A DNA stretch of 33,012 bases from Cernens ardua (GTDB lineage: Bacteria > Pseudomonadota > Gammaproteobacteria > Pseudomonadales > Halomonadaceae): contig NZ_JBPCZH010000009.1 in assembly GCF_051251085.1 (NCBI RefSeq), forward strand, positions 1 to 33,012, in the 5' to 3' direction. Below the pieces are notes generated by a model. The model was not told the origin of the DNA. It did no database searches and saw only the letters and a program-made list of their open reading frames with translations. How positions within the stretch are numbered: position 1 is the stretch's first letter; each line of letters starts with the position of its first letter. Made by a program: the position numbers and the translations under genes. Of this stretch, positions 23,639-30,982 are shown in pieces.

Positions 23639-24217
23639 ATGTCCCGTGTCTTTGCATATTGCCGCGTTTCGACTGTCGGCCAAAATACCTCAAACCAACT
23701 TCTGGAAATTGAATCCTCTGGCTTTTCCGTTCAGCCTCAACGAATTATTGAAGAGAGTGTCAGTGGCTCCAGCCCTGCTTCAATGAGACCTGGCTTTATT
23801 CGATTAATCGATAGGATGGAATCTGGTGATGTTCTGGTTGTAACAAAACTTGACCGCTTGGGCCGAAATGCCATGGACGTACGTCAGACAGTTGAGAGGC
23901 TCTCTGATCTCGGCATTCGAGTACATTGCCTAGCCTTAGGAGGTGTCGACCTAACCAGTGCCGCCGGGAAAATGACCATGCAGGTACTTTCTGCGGTCGC
24001 AGAATTCGAACGTGATCTTCTTATTGAGCGTACCCAATCCGGTTTGGCACGAGCGCGACAAGCTGGAAAGAGGTTTGGCCGGCCTCCTTCTCTTAACCCT
24101 TCTCAGAAGCAAGCCGTGCTCGATCGGATTGCCGATGGTACGAGCATTAGCGCAGTTGCGAGAGAGTTCTCGACCACACGTCAGACGATCCTTCGGATTA
24201 AAAACAAAAAACCTTGA
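23639..24217 (+). CDS. Serine resolvase/invertase
   Basis: This 192-residue small serine recombinase is of the Tn3 resolvase/Gin invertase group. The catalytic serine is Ser11 in YCRVSTVGQNTSNQ. Other blocks are VVTKLDRLGRNAMDV, VDLTSAAGKMTMQVLSAVAE (with FERDLLIERT following), and a C-terminal HTH (ISAVAREFSTTRQTILRI). The res-like repeats upstream and the neighbouring parA point to resolving plasmid dimers to monomers, which matters for even partition and, in a cos phage, for a defined genome. A DNA inversion role is less likely because no paired inverted sites were seen around the tail fibre gene. Confidence 0.93.
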   Translation: MSRVFAYCRVSTVGQNTSNQLLEIESSGFSVQPQRIIEESVSGSSPASMRPGFIRLIDRMESGDVLVVTKLDRLGRNAMDVRQTVERLSDLGIRVHCLALGGVDLTSAAGKMTMQVLSAVAEFERDLLIERTQSGLARARQAGKRFGRPPSLNPSQKQAVLDRIADGTSISAVAREFSTTRQTILRIKNKKP

Positions 24218-24259
24218 ATGTGAATGTTTTTAATAGTTTTTAAACTGGTATACAATATA

Positions 24260-24275
24260 TTTTCAATATTGAAAA
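24260..24275. promoter_or_regulatory. Palindrome upstream of parA (centromere/operator copy 1)
   Basis: A perfect 16-bp palindrome TTTTCAATATTGAAAA, 13 bases before the parA ATG. The same palindrome recurs directly after parA. It overlaps the likely transcription start (TACAAT at 24251-24256 could be the -10), so binding there would repress parA. Confidence 0.75.
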
Positions 24276-24288
24276 CGAGATTCGCAAT

Positions 24289-24933
24289 ATGATTCTTGCT
24301 ATTGGAAACACCAAAGGGGGAGTTGGAAAAACAACCCTGTCTATTCAGCTCTCTATTGCTCGCGCTCTGTCAGGCAATGATGTGTGGCTTGTCGATGGCG
24401 ATCGCCAAGCTACAGCCAGTAGCGCCCTAAATATTCGGAACGACGATTTTCCAGACAGAGCCATCTCATACTCAAAATATGACGGCGGCAAGGAGCTTTT
24501 CCAGCAGGTTAAACAGCAATCCCCTAAATATGATGACACTGTCATTGATGTCGGTGGCCGCGATTCAAGTGCTCTTCGTTATGCACTGATGATAGCTGAC
24601 TCACTTATTGTTCCTTTTGCACCGCAGTCTTTCGACGTGTGGGCTCTTCAGGATATAGCCGAGCTTGTTTCCGAAGCCAATGACCTTAGGGATATTCCTC
24701 TTCGGGTTCATGCTCTTCTTAATCTTGCAGACCCTCGCAAATATTCAACCGATAATATTGATGCTTCGCGTGCGGCTAAAGACGTTGCTGGTTTTGATGT
24801 GATCGATATCCCTGTTGTTCGTAGAAAAGCCTATGGGAACGCGAGCAGCCAGGGTTTATCTGTTCTTGAATACCTGCCTCGTGACGCCAAGGCTATTAGT
24901 GAAATAAAGAAAGTTGAATCTATTGTATTTTGA
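24289..24933 (+). CDS. parA: Partition ATPase ParA
   Basis: This 214-residue ParA/MinD-family ATPase starts MILAIGNTKGGVGKTTLSIQ, with the deviant Walker A KGGVGKTT at residues 9-16. Walker A' is VWLVDGDRQATASSAL and Walker B VIDVGGRD. It is short and lacks an N-terminal HTH, so it is of type Ib, in which the partner protein, not ParA, binds the operator. It would position plasmid copies over the nucleoid. The neighbour at 24985 is the likely partner, and palindromes flank the gene. Confidence 0.94.
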   Translation: MILAIGNTKGGVGKTTLSIQLSIARALSGNDVWLVDGDRQATASSALNIRNDDFPDRAISYSKYDGGKELFQQVKQQSPKYDDTVIDVGGRDSSALRYALMIADSLIVPFAPQSFDVWALQDIAELVSEANDLRDIPLRVHALLNLADPRKYSTDNIDASRAAKDVAGFDVIDIPVVRRKAYGNASSQGLSVLEYLPRDAKAISEIKKVESIVF

Positions 24934-24958
24934 TACGTTTTCAATATTGAAAACGTAT
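24933..24958. promoter_or_regulatory. Palindrome downstream of parA (centromere/operator copy 2)
   Basis: A perfect 26-bp palindrome centred on TTTTCAATATTGAAAA; the outer arms are ATACG and CGTAT. It begins at the last base of the parA stop codon and ends 26 bases before the ribbon-helix-helix gene. The shared 16-bp core at both ends of parA suggests binding sites for the partner protein, acting as centromere and operator. Confidence 0.78.
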
Positions 24959-24984
24959 TCCAACAATATTATTTTAGGTGTTTT

Positions 24985-25236
24985 ATGGCTATTGTAAATA
25001 GACGGGATAAATCCATACAGTCACGCGTTGAAGCTTTTACTGAAGGTGCTCCTGACGGGTATAAAGGAAGGGAAAAATCTGCTCGCAAGGGTGTCGCCAT
25101 GGGGAACAAAACGCAGATAAGTTTAACTATTTCCCCAGATCTGCTCGATCGGGTTGACGATAAAGCCCAAGAGCTTGGGATGACGCGCGCTGCTTTCATT
25201 ACCATGGCATTGAATCAGACTCTTAAGTCTTGGTAA
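24985..25236 (+). CDS. Ribbon-helix-helix centromere-binding partner of ParA
   Basis: This 83-residue basic protein has a flexible, Arg/Lys-rich N-terminus (MAIVNRRDKSIQSRVEAFTE) and a C-terminal ribbon-helix-helix fold: strand TQISLTI, helix SPDLLDRVDDKAQELGM, then TRAAFITMALNQTL. The layout matches ParG/Omega-type type Ib partners, in which the N-terminal arm stimulates ParA and the RHH dimer binds the centromere. AGGTG precedes the ATG by five bases. It follows parA by 51 bases, which hold the long palindrome. Confidence 0.85.
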   Translation: MAIVNRRDKSIQSRVEAFTEGAPDGYKGREKSARKGVAMGNKTQISLTISPDLLDRVDDKAQELGMTRAAFITMALNQTLKSW

Positions 25237-25242
25237 CCACTG

Positions 25243-25266
25243 CTATGGCTGGCCACCCAGCTATAG
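25243..25266. terminator. Hairpin between the convergent par and rep genes
   Basis: CTATGGCTGG, loop CCAC, CCAGCTATAG: a 10-bp stem with one G-U pair, overlapping the rep stop codon. There is no long T run, so its strength as a terminator is uncertain, but the position between convergent genes fits. Confidence 0.5.
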
Positions 25267-25950
25267 CTCCATTTTCATTTGTTTTTCGTTCGATATAGAG
25301 AACTTGAAACCGACAATACTTCTACCTTTTTTTAATGACTCCATTGCAACCTCGATATCAGTCCTTTCATTCACTTCTTTGAGCGCCGGTTCAAGTACCC
25401 ACCTTTTAAGATCTTTAACATTTTTATATTTTTCAGTTATATCAAGCATTTCCTTGATACGTTCTAATGAACACTCACGGTTATTTGTCTTGGAAAACTG
25501 CCGCATTAACTCGTATATTCGAATAGCATAAAAGCTGGTTAGACCGCCTATCTGACGCAATTGATAACTAGTGAACTCTTTGTTCAGCAAGCTTAAGTGA
25601 GGGGCCACTGTAGGAGAAAAACCAAGCTCTACGCAACCTGTACCTTCCTTGTACTTAACATGGAATACCCATCTCATTCGCTCTACAACTTTCCCTCCCT
25701 CATAACGCCTCACATCTCGATTAAACAACCTATTTGATGCTTCTTTCATCGACTCATAAGCATGCCGCAGCTCCATGCCAAATATGTCTGCAAATCGCTC
25801 CGCGTGTATTGTTATATATCCATCTTTTGGCATCGGACGGCGCGAATCAATCATTGATGCTGCACACAGGACTAGCCTTTTCTCATTCAGTGTTAGTGTG
25901 TGCGATGCCTCAATCAACTTGTTTGATTGAGTTACCTTATTCTTATCCAT
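25261..25950 (-). CDS. Rep_3-family plasmid replication initiator
   Basis: This 229-residue protein starts MDKNKVTQSNKLIEASHTLT and contains LNEKRLVLCAASMIDSR, the signature of Rep_3 (RepE/RepA/pi-type) iteron initiators. Two winged-helix domains are expected: about residues 10-130, and about 130-229 with LTSFYAIRIYELMRQFSKTN and LKRWVLEPALKEVNERTDIE. As monomer it would bind the iterons at 26080-26311; as dimer it would repress its own promoter through the inverted repeat upstream. AAGGGG lies eleven bases before the ATG. Such a protein does not belong to the P2 replication scheme and marks the plasmid lifestyle. Confidence 0.93.
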   Translation of the reverse strand: MDKNKVTQSNKLIEASHTLTLNEKRLVLCAASMIDSRRPMPKDGYITIHAERFADIFGMELRHAYESMKEASNRLFNRDVRRYEGGKVVERMRWVFHVKYKEGTGCVELGFSPTVAPHLSLLNKEFTSYQLRQIGGLTSFYAIRIYELMRQFSKTNNRECSLERIKEMLDITEKYKNVKDLKRWVLEPALKEVNERTDIEVAMESLKKGRSIVGFKFSISNEKQMKMEL

Positions 25951-25977
25951 TTATTCATTAACCCCTTAAGCCGGGAT

Positions 25978-26028
25978 CTCTCCCCTTTTCCAATAAAGGG
26001 AGAATAATACACCTCCTCCCTTTATCAA
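25978..26028 (-). promoter_or_regulatory. rep promoter with iteron-like inverted repeat operator
   Basis: On the minus strand TTGATA (26028-26023), 16-base spacer, TATTCT (26006-26001). The inverted repeat TCTCCCCTTT (25979-25988) / AAAGGGAGA (25995-26003), made of two half-iterons, overlaps the -10 and the start. This is the usual design for autorepression by a Rep_3 dimer. Confidence 0.65.
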
Positions 26029-26067
26029 AGTGTGGGCAATAATCTATTCTATTTTTTCATTTCTGAT

Positions 26068-26076
26068 TGTGGATAA
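26068..26076 (-). promoter_or_regulatory. DnaA box
   Basis: The plus strand reads TGTGGATAA, so the minus strand is TTATCCACA, the consensus DnaA box, three bases before the iteron array. Host DnaA is therefore likely to take part in opening this origin. Confidence 0.85.
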
Positions 26077-26370
26077 CAGCCGGAATCTCTCCCCTTTAAA
26101 GCCGGAATCTCTCCCCTTTAAAGCCGGAATCTCTCCCTTTATGTACCGGAATATCTCCCCTTATCTTTAAAATAATTATTTATAATCAACAACTTACGTG
26201 ACTGAAAACAGGGGTTAAAAACAAGAAAAAACAAGTATTAAAAAGGGGATAACTACATTTATATTTTCTTCTCTGCTTGTTTGATGGTATTGCCGGAATC
26301 TCTCCCCTTATCCTGTTTGGCCGTATAGCCATTAATCTTACTTTACCGTAGGTATCCTATGGTTCACTTT

Positions 26371-26402
26371 AAAAAAAGGCCCAGACGCTAAATCCGGGGC
26401 CC
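26371..26402 (-). terminator. Terminator after the early operon
   Basis: On the minus strand GGCCC (26402-26398 region), a loop, then GGGCC followed by seven T. It lies about 20 bases after the methylase stop and would keep early lytic transcription out of the origin. Confidence 0.75.
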
Positions 26403-26420
26403 TCTCGATCATATTTGATC

Positions 26421-27188
26421 TCAACCAATCAACAACTCACCAGCGCTTTTTGGCCTGTCGTTCCCACCCACGCTATACGAGACCTTAATCTCCTTCATCG
26501 GCAAACCTTTGAATGCCTCGCGAATATCTGGGTGATCATTGATGCTAACGAGCATCCTGCCTTTAATCGATCTCATCAGTGATGCCATCTTTTCATACTG
26601 CTCAAACTCGAAGGGCACACCATACCCTTCTGTTTGCCAATAAGGGGGGTCGCAATAGAAAAGGGTATGAGGACGATCATATTTCTCAATACATCGATCC
26701 CAGGGCAGGTTTTCAATATGCACATTGGTTAGTCGTTGATGCATATCGACCAGATCGTTTTCCAACGTCAACAGATTAAACCTGGGCTTTGCTGTCGTAG
26801 CTGTTCCAAATGCTTGTCCCTCCACCTTGCCACCGAAAGCCAACTTCTGAAGGTAAAGGAATCGAGCTGCCCGTTGGATATCGGTCAACGTCTCAGGTGG
26901 AGTACCTTTCAACCATTCCCACTGCTGTCGTGATGTCAGTACCCATTTATACTCTGAATACAGAGCTTCCATGTGGTACTTCACTACGCGATAAAGATTG
27001 ATCAGGTCACCATTGATATCATTAAGAACCTCTACGTTCGCAGGTTCTTTCATGAAAAACAGTGCTCCTGCTCCGCAGAAGGGTTCAACGTAACAGGTGT
27101 GTTCAGAAAATGTTGGGAGAATATGTTTGGCTAGTCGGCGTTTTCCGCCGATCCAAGGAATGATAGGTTTTGCCACAATGGTATCCAT
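26421..27188 (-). CDS. Dam-type DNA adenine methyltransferase
   Basis: This 255-residue class D12 N6-adenine methyltransferase has motif X/I at IIPWIGGKRRLAKHI (residues 9-23) and VEPFCGAGALFF (34-45), and catalytic motif IV DPPY at 180-183. The order is that of the Dam/M.DpnII alpha group, so GATC is a likely but unproven target. I take the ATG at 27188 because family members begin just before the WIGGKRRL block, but it lacks a ribosome binding site. A strong AAGGAGG is 26 bases upstream inside a hairpin, and in-frame GTG (27212) or ATT (27206) starts are alternatives. It is the last gene of the early operon. Confidence 0.9.
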   Translation of the reverse strand: MDTIVAKPIIPWIGGKRRLAKHILPTFSEHTCYVEPFCGAGALFFMKEPANVEVLNDINGDLINLYRVVKYHMEALYSEYKWVLTSRQQWEWLKGTPPETLTDIQRAARFLYLQKLAFGGKVEGQAFGTATTAKPRFNLLTLENDLVDMHQRLTNVHIENLPWDRCIEKYDRPHTLFYCDPPYWQTEGYGVPFEFEQYEKMASLMRSIKGRMLVSINDHPDIREAFKGLPMKEIKVSYSVGGNDRPKSAGELLIG

Positions 27189-27211
27189 GAGTTTTTGCGT
27201 GTTAATATGCA

Positions 27212-27234
27212 CGCCTCCTTGCGCTAGGAGGGCG
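27212..27234 (-). promoter_or_regulatory. Hairpin covering an AAGGAGG upstream of the methylase
   Basis: On the minus strand CGCCCTCCT, loop AGCGCA, AGGAGGCG. The second arm contains the only good ribosome binding site near the methylase start, so the hairpin could hide it and lower translation. Function is inferred from base pairing only. Confidence 0.45.
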
Positions 27235-27246
27235 GGCCTTGTCGTC

Positions 27247-27330
27247 TCACGAGCTACCATCGTGTGGCGGGTACGCAATGTGTTTCCGCACATTCCGTTC
27301 GCCCGTCTTTAACCAGTTAAATTGTCTCAT
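27247..27330 (-). CDS. Possible 27-residue leader peptide
   Basis: An ATG at 27330 preceded by GGAAGTGA opens a short frame MRQFNWLKTGERNVRKHIAY ending in PPHDGSS. It lies in the gap between orf93 and the methylase, directly before the hairpin with the buried ribosome binding site. Translation through here could affect that hairpin. It is short and may not be a gene. Confidence 0.3.
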   Translation of the reverse strand: MRQFNWLKTGERNVRKHIAYPPHDGSS

Positions 27331-27381
27331 TTCACTTCCGTACCTTCTTTATCGCTCTTGTGTAACAGAGCACCGCTACAC

Positions 27382-27663
27382 CTATATTCCTTTTGTTTTC
27401 CAATGCTCGAATCGTGATCTTATGGACTGCAGCATCCTCACGGCCCCAGGGTTACCATCTATATCTGCTCTGGACTTCACATTGCATGCTCTTCTGATCC
27501 AATCAGCCGCATCTTCTGTGTTATGAGTACCATCAGCGACGTTTGCTCCCCACTTATGGCGTGCCCGTCGGTCTAGGTAGAGCCTAAAAAGTGGATCTCC
27601 ACACATGATTCCTGCAGTGCGTGCGAACCGCGTTCCCCGTTGACCTCTGTTTTTGAATTGCAT
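27382..27663 (-). CDS. Unknown 93-residue basic protein
   Basis: It starts MQFKNRGQRGTRFARTAGIM with a weak AAGAGAA site nine bases upstream. It is rich in Arg and has aromatic residues (PLFRLYLDRRARHKWGANVA), and the C-terminal half has a helical stretch (AADWIRRACNVKS; AVRMLQSIRSRFEHW). It lies in the early operon between orf69 and the methylase, overlapping orf69 by 80 bases in another frame, which is unusual; one of the two starts may differ. Nucleic acid binding is possible from its charge. I do not recognise the family. Confidence 0.65.
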   Translation of the reverse strand: MQFKNRGQRGTRFARTAGIMCGDPLFRLYLDRRARHKWGANVADGTHNTEDAADWIRRACNVKSRADIDGNPGAVRMLQSIRSRFEHWKTKGI

Positions 27664-27793
27664 GGCTAATTTCTCTTGTTATATCAATGTGTTCTTCAAG
27701 TTCCTTAACGGGAATATCGCCTTGAAATAATTTGTTGATTTCTTCTCTGCATGATCCGCTAGTAAACGTCGTTTTATACCTAGCAACTAGCAT
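27584..27793 (-). CDS. Unknown 69-residue early protein
   Basis: The ATG at 27793 overlaps the DksA-like stop by one base (TAATG), matching the tight packing of this operon; a longer frame to 27835 begins with TTG. It starts MLVARYKTTFTSGSCREEIN and has a charged helical centre (KELEEHIDITREISHAIQKQ). The last third overlaps orf93 in another frame. No family recognised. Confidence 0.6.
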   Translation of the reverse strand: MLVARYKTTFTSGSCREEINKLFQGDIPVKELEEHIDITREISHAIQKQRSTGNAVRTHCRNHVWRSTF

Positions 27794-28008
27794 TAGTGGT
27801 GTACCCGTTTCTTGTGTTCTCTCATGCTTTGGCAATCAACACATCTTCGTGCAAATGGCAATGCTTTGCGGCGTGCTTCTGGTATGTCCTCACCACAATC
27901 TATACAATCCCCTGTATGCTCTTTTCGTTCGTACCTACGTCGTACGCTCAATACTCTGCGCAGTGTTTCTTCACTACTGGCCTGTGCTCTATCTGCAAAA
28001 TCTGCCAT
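27793..28008 (-). CDS. DksA/TraR-type C4 zinc-finger protein
   Basis: This 71-residue protein starts MADFADRAQASSEETLRRVL. It has the zinc-finger pattern C-IDC-GEDIPEARRKALPFARR-C-VDC, the short phage version of the DksA/TraR family common next to gpA in P2-like phages. Proteins of this group bind the RNA polymerase secondary channel and adjust promoter use. Its ATG overlaps the gpA stop by one base (TAATG). Confidence 0.92.
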   Translation of the reverse strand: MADFADRAQASSEETLRRVLSVRRRYERKEHTGDCIDCGEDIPEARRKALPFARRCVDCQSMREHKKRVHH

Positions 28009-30155
28009 TACAATATTTCCCTTAGTTCTCGTATATTTTCTTTAGGTACAGGTATCCATGAATCGCTATTCCTGTAGCGTTCCCAGTCCTGATTTACCTC
28101 ATGCATATGTTCTTGCTCTGCCAAATATTCTGGTGATGTTATAAATTCCCTGAATGATGCCTGTTGCTGCTGTATCTCTGATTCTGAGAGCACCCTAGGC
28201 TTACTGATCTGTTTCATGTGATAAGTATCGAGTAGATAATCGTCGATCTTCTCGGCTGCTCGCCATGCGGGCAGTTCTTCCCATCGGTTATTGACCTTGA
28301 TTCTGATACGTTCGAAAGCATCCACGATTGGTTGTCCATAAGGCCGCGTACAGTTATTCACATGAATCCAAGGCGAGCCTACGGCCCGCTTAACCCCAAC
28401 CCCATCGCCGCTGGCAGCGGCTTTAAACCCGGATTCAACATCGCCAACTTCACGGCGATGCTTTACCTCCCACTTATTGAACAGGGTCAGGTATTCATCA
28501 CCCAGAATGGTAACGCCATAGGTTATCTTCAGAATTTCACCGTATTGCCCCCTTGCGATGCCGTCGGCTCTTTCCAGATCCGCTTGCTCTGCTGTCCATG
28601 CGTGTGCCGGGCGATCCTTTCGCGGAATGGCTGGGCCGCCCATGAGTTGAATAAACTGATCCCACTGGCCAGCGTCACAGGCCTTGATGAGCTTTTCTGT
28701 AAATTCCTTGTGCGTCGGTTCGTAATCAAAAGCGAGTTGCCACTGTTTAAATTGTTCCTGTGTGCGTTCGTTGATCTTCCTTAGGTTTCGCCAAATCGTG
28801 ACAGACGGCTGGCCAATAAACTGGAACTGACGAATACCCCACGTGGCTGCCCACGCAACGATGCGCAGCGCAGCACTGGCCATATCAAAACCGTACTTAT
28901 CAACGTCACCGTCCTTGGTATGTCCCACACCCTTGCCGACATACTTCGCCAGATAGGAAACGGCGCCGCCTTTCTCTTGAACGATCTTTTCCGCCTTGAA
29001 GCGATATTCCTGGGCACCTTTTTCGTCACCGTCTTCACGCAATGCATAGTCATGCAGCACCTCGGTTACGTAATCCTGATATTCCGGCTCAACCCACAGC
29101 ATCATGTGCCAGTGAGGCGTTCCGTCATGGTGAGGCTCAACTACACGCAGCCCATAGATGCGGATTTTTTCGCGTGAGAATTTTGCGCGGACTTTTGCCC
29201 ATAGATCTGTCAGGTACTGATGGGCATCTCTCGGGGTGGCTCCGTTGTATTTGTGGTTCATTTTTGCTGTGGCTGCATGAACACGGTGGTACTTGCTGGG
29301 GCAGGTCCATGTAAAGAAAAGCCCCTGATGCCCCATACGCAATGCCACGGTTTCTGTGTCGCGGATTCGCAGCATCATCTCTGAATAACGATGTGATGGG
29401 TTGGCTATGCCCAGCTCTGATAGTTCAGCCAGGGTGTACTGTTCGCCGTGCTGATTGATGGCGACGAAGGCTTCCAGCAGGGCGTTATTACGTGCCTCCT
29501 GTGATCGACGGCGGTGAATGGTTAGATCACTGGCGTAGATCCCTGCGCGCTTATGAACACGTCCCAGCTCTCGCATAAGCTGTTCAAGACGTCGCCCTGA
29601 CAGGACACGCAGGCGACGCCGCCACCAACGTGAACACATGAGTCGTAATAGACGAGAGGTCAGCGAGAGCGAGCCTGACGGCGCCTCTATGCCGTGCTTG
29701 TGACATAACCGTTCACCGACTTCGATAGCCTTGCGCATACCGGCTGTACGGGCCAGATTGGCGATGCGTTGCATGTAAAGGGCTATCACTCCTGTTTGTA
29801 TAACTGGCGTGATCAGCGACCCTGTATGAGGCGCGAAGTGGAACATATCCATGTCTTCGCCATAGGCTTTAGCGCGGGCAAGCTCGACGATACGGGCCTG
29901 CGCAACGGCATGATCGACCAGCGCATCATCATCGTGAGTAACGTTCCATGGGCCGCACAGGAGGCGCGCAGGTATTTGGCGCAACCAGTTGTTGGCCTCC
30001 CGATACCCAGCTCGCTTTTTGCGGGCGATCTCGACGTAAACGCGGGCCAAGTCCTCGGCAATAAGCGGAAAACGATCAAAAATAGCAGTTCTAAAGGTAT
30101 GACATTCACGGGTGCCGAAAGCGCTTGCCTGCTTTATATAACTGTTGTTGCTCAT
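28008..30155 (-). CDS. A: Rolling-circle replication initiator gpA
   Basis: This 715-residue HUH endonuclease is of the P2 gpA family. The metal-binding HUH motif is PHWHMMLWVEP (H348, H350), and the paired tyrosines are in SYLAKYVGKG (Y401, Y405), the YxxxY arrangement that lets P2 gpA cut and rejoin in each round. FTWTCPSKYHR (about 281-291) is also conserved. In P2 the nick site is inside gene A itself; I did not locate it here. It overlaps orf129 by four bases. It would start lytic replication, separate from the Rep_3 origin. Confidence 0.96.
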   Translation of the reverse strand: MSNNSYIKQASAFGTRECHTFRTAIFDRFPLIAEDLARVYVEIARKKRAGYREANNWLRQIPARLLCGPWNVTHDDDALVDHAVAQARIVELARAKAYGEDMDMFHFAPHTGSLITPVIQTGVIALYMQRIANLARTAGMRKAIEVGERLCHKHGIEAPSGSLSLTSRLLRLMCSRWWRRRLRVLSGRRLEQLMRELGRVHKRAGIYASDLTIHRRRSQEARNNALLEAFVAINQHGEQYTLAELSELGIANPSHRYSEMMLRIRDTETVALRMGHQGLFFTWTCPSKYHRVHAATAKMNHKYNGATPRDAHQYLTDLWAKVRAKFSREKIRIYGLRVVEPHHDGTPHWHMMLWVEPEYQDYVTEVLHDYALREDGDEKGAQEYRFKAEKIVQEKGGAVSYLAKYVGKGVGHTKDGDVDKYGFDMASAALRIVAWAATWGIRQFQFIGQPSVTIWRNLRKINERTQEQFKQWQLAFDYEPTHKEFTEKLIKACDAGQWDQFIQLMGGPAIPRKDRPAHAWTAEQADLERADGIARGQYGEILKITYGVTILGDEYLTLFNKWEVKHRREVGDVESGFKAAASGDGVGVKRAVGSPWIHVNNCTRPYGQPIVDAFERIRIKVNNRWEELPAWRAAEKIDDYLLDTYHMKQISKPRVLSESEIQQQQASFREFITSPEYLAEQEHMHEVNQDWERYRNSDSWIPVPKENIRELREIL

Positions 30156-30541
30156 GCCATGCTCTCAATCATTGCCAAAAAGTGCTTTACGCTTTCCATG
30201 TCGCCGCTATCCAGCGCTTCACGCGCCTGACGGGCTAAATCGCTTGTCTGGCAGGGGGCTTTTCGTGAGTAATCCATAAGATCACTGGCGAAAAGACTCA
30301 TGCGCTTAATGGCGTCTCTGATAGCTACTGTTTCCCGATAGCTGTATGCGTCCATGCCTTCCATGAGATGAGTGGCAGACAGGCCTGCTGACTGGAGCAC
30401 GACAGCACGCTCACCTTTATTCATGCGCTTCCATACGTCGGCCAGATCCGTGGGCGTAGCGCGCTCACGCAGCTCATCGCGCAGCGCTACAAAGCGCTGG
30501 CGATGTATTGTCATTCCATGAAGTGCTGTTACTGAGGACAT
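30152..30541 (-). CDS. Unknown 129-residue early protein before gpA
   Basis: It starts MSSVTALHGMTIHRQRFVAL at 30541, or at the in-frame ATG at 30514; neither has a clear ribosome binding site, and the first ATG is six bases from the preceding stop. It is helical and charged with segments LADVWKRMNKGERAVVLQSA and VAIRDAIKRMSLFASDLMDY. Its place directly before A is that of replication accessory genes in P2-like phages. It is not recognisably gpB, so I give no function. Confidence 0.8.
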   Translation of the reverse strand: MSSVTALHGMTIHRQRFVALRDELRERATPTDLADVWKRMNKGERAVVLQSAGLSATHLMEGMDAYSYRETVAIRDAIKRMSLFASDLMDYSRKAPCQTSDLARQAREALDSGDMESVKHFLAMIESMA

Positions 30542-30546
30542 CGTGA

Positions 30547-30903
30547 TTAGTGAACGGTGGCGACATCGTGGCCATCAAGACCAGTTGCAAGCATCAGAAG
30601 ATCATCAAGGGGGACATAGACGACTTGTTCCGGTGTTTTCACAACGACCAAACGGCTTGTGCAGTGGTCTACATCGATAAATGAGCGGCTATTCATGCAG
30701 CGAAGTTCTGCCCAGGCGACCATGGCAATATGTCGAGCACGTGCTTCACTCAACTGCTTTTCTTCAATCAAACGGTTCACACAACCGTTGATACAGCCCT
30801 CCACGTCTCCTGTTTCGGGCATGCTTAAAAGATAGGTGCGAGCAGCATCCTCGGGCGTCATTTTTGTGGTATCGCGCTGGATGGTATTGATCGTTTTGGT
30901 CAT
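30547..30903 (-). CDS. Unknown 118-residue early protein
   Basis: It starts MTKTINTIQRDTTKMTPEDA with AGGA eight bases before the ATG. It has five cysteines or so, including EGCINGCVNRLIEE, and a C-terminal VVYVPLDDLLMLATGLDGHD. No family recognised. It is read in the early operon between the Ogr-like gene and orf129. Confidence 0.8.
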   Translation of the reverse strand: MTKTINTIQRDTTKMTPEDAARTYLLSMPETGDVEGCINGCVNRLIEEKQLSEARARHIAMVAWAELRCMNSRSFIDVDHCTSRLVVVKTPEQVVYVPLDDLLMLATGLDGHDVATVH

Positions 30904-30936
30904 GATGTTTTCCTGTTTTTGAGACGAGTTTGGAGA

Positions 30937-30955
30937 GCACGCCTAATAGGCGCGC
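30937..30955. other. Inverted repeat between the Ogr-like gene and orf118
   Basis: GCACGCCT, AAT, AGGCGCGC with one mismatch, next to a run of A (T on the minus strand, before the hairpin). The T run is on the wrong side for a minus-strand terminator, so it may be an RNA structure or protein site in the 79-base gap. Confidence 0.4.
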
Positions 30956-30982
30956 AAAAAATCATGTGTTAATCAGGTCGTG

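Larger units (their letters stand above)
25971..26311. other. Iteron origin of replication (oriV)
   Basis: Directly repeated CCGGAATCTCTCCCCTTTA-type iterons start at 26080, 26102, 26124 and 26146, an exact 22-bp phase, with the third one base shorter in its C run and the fourth altered (AATATCT). A single further copy is at 26293 and a variant, CCGGGATCTCTCCCCTTTT, at 25971. Between 26161 and 26280 is an AT-rich stretch, the probable melting region. A perfect DnaA box stands just before the first iteron. All of this is the standard structure of a Rep_3 origin. Confidence 0.92.

Noticed and set aside
24345..24545. Minus-strand frame inside parA
   Set aside because: It is a shadow of a well-supported gene with no start signal.
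26080..26164. A CRISPR-like array
   Set aside because: The repeats are 18-19 bases with only 3-4 bases between them in a constant 22-bp phase, lie beside a Rep_3 gene, and have no unique spacers. They are iterons.
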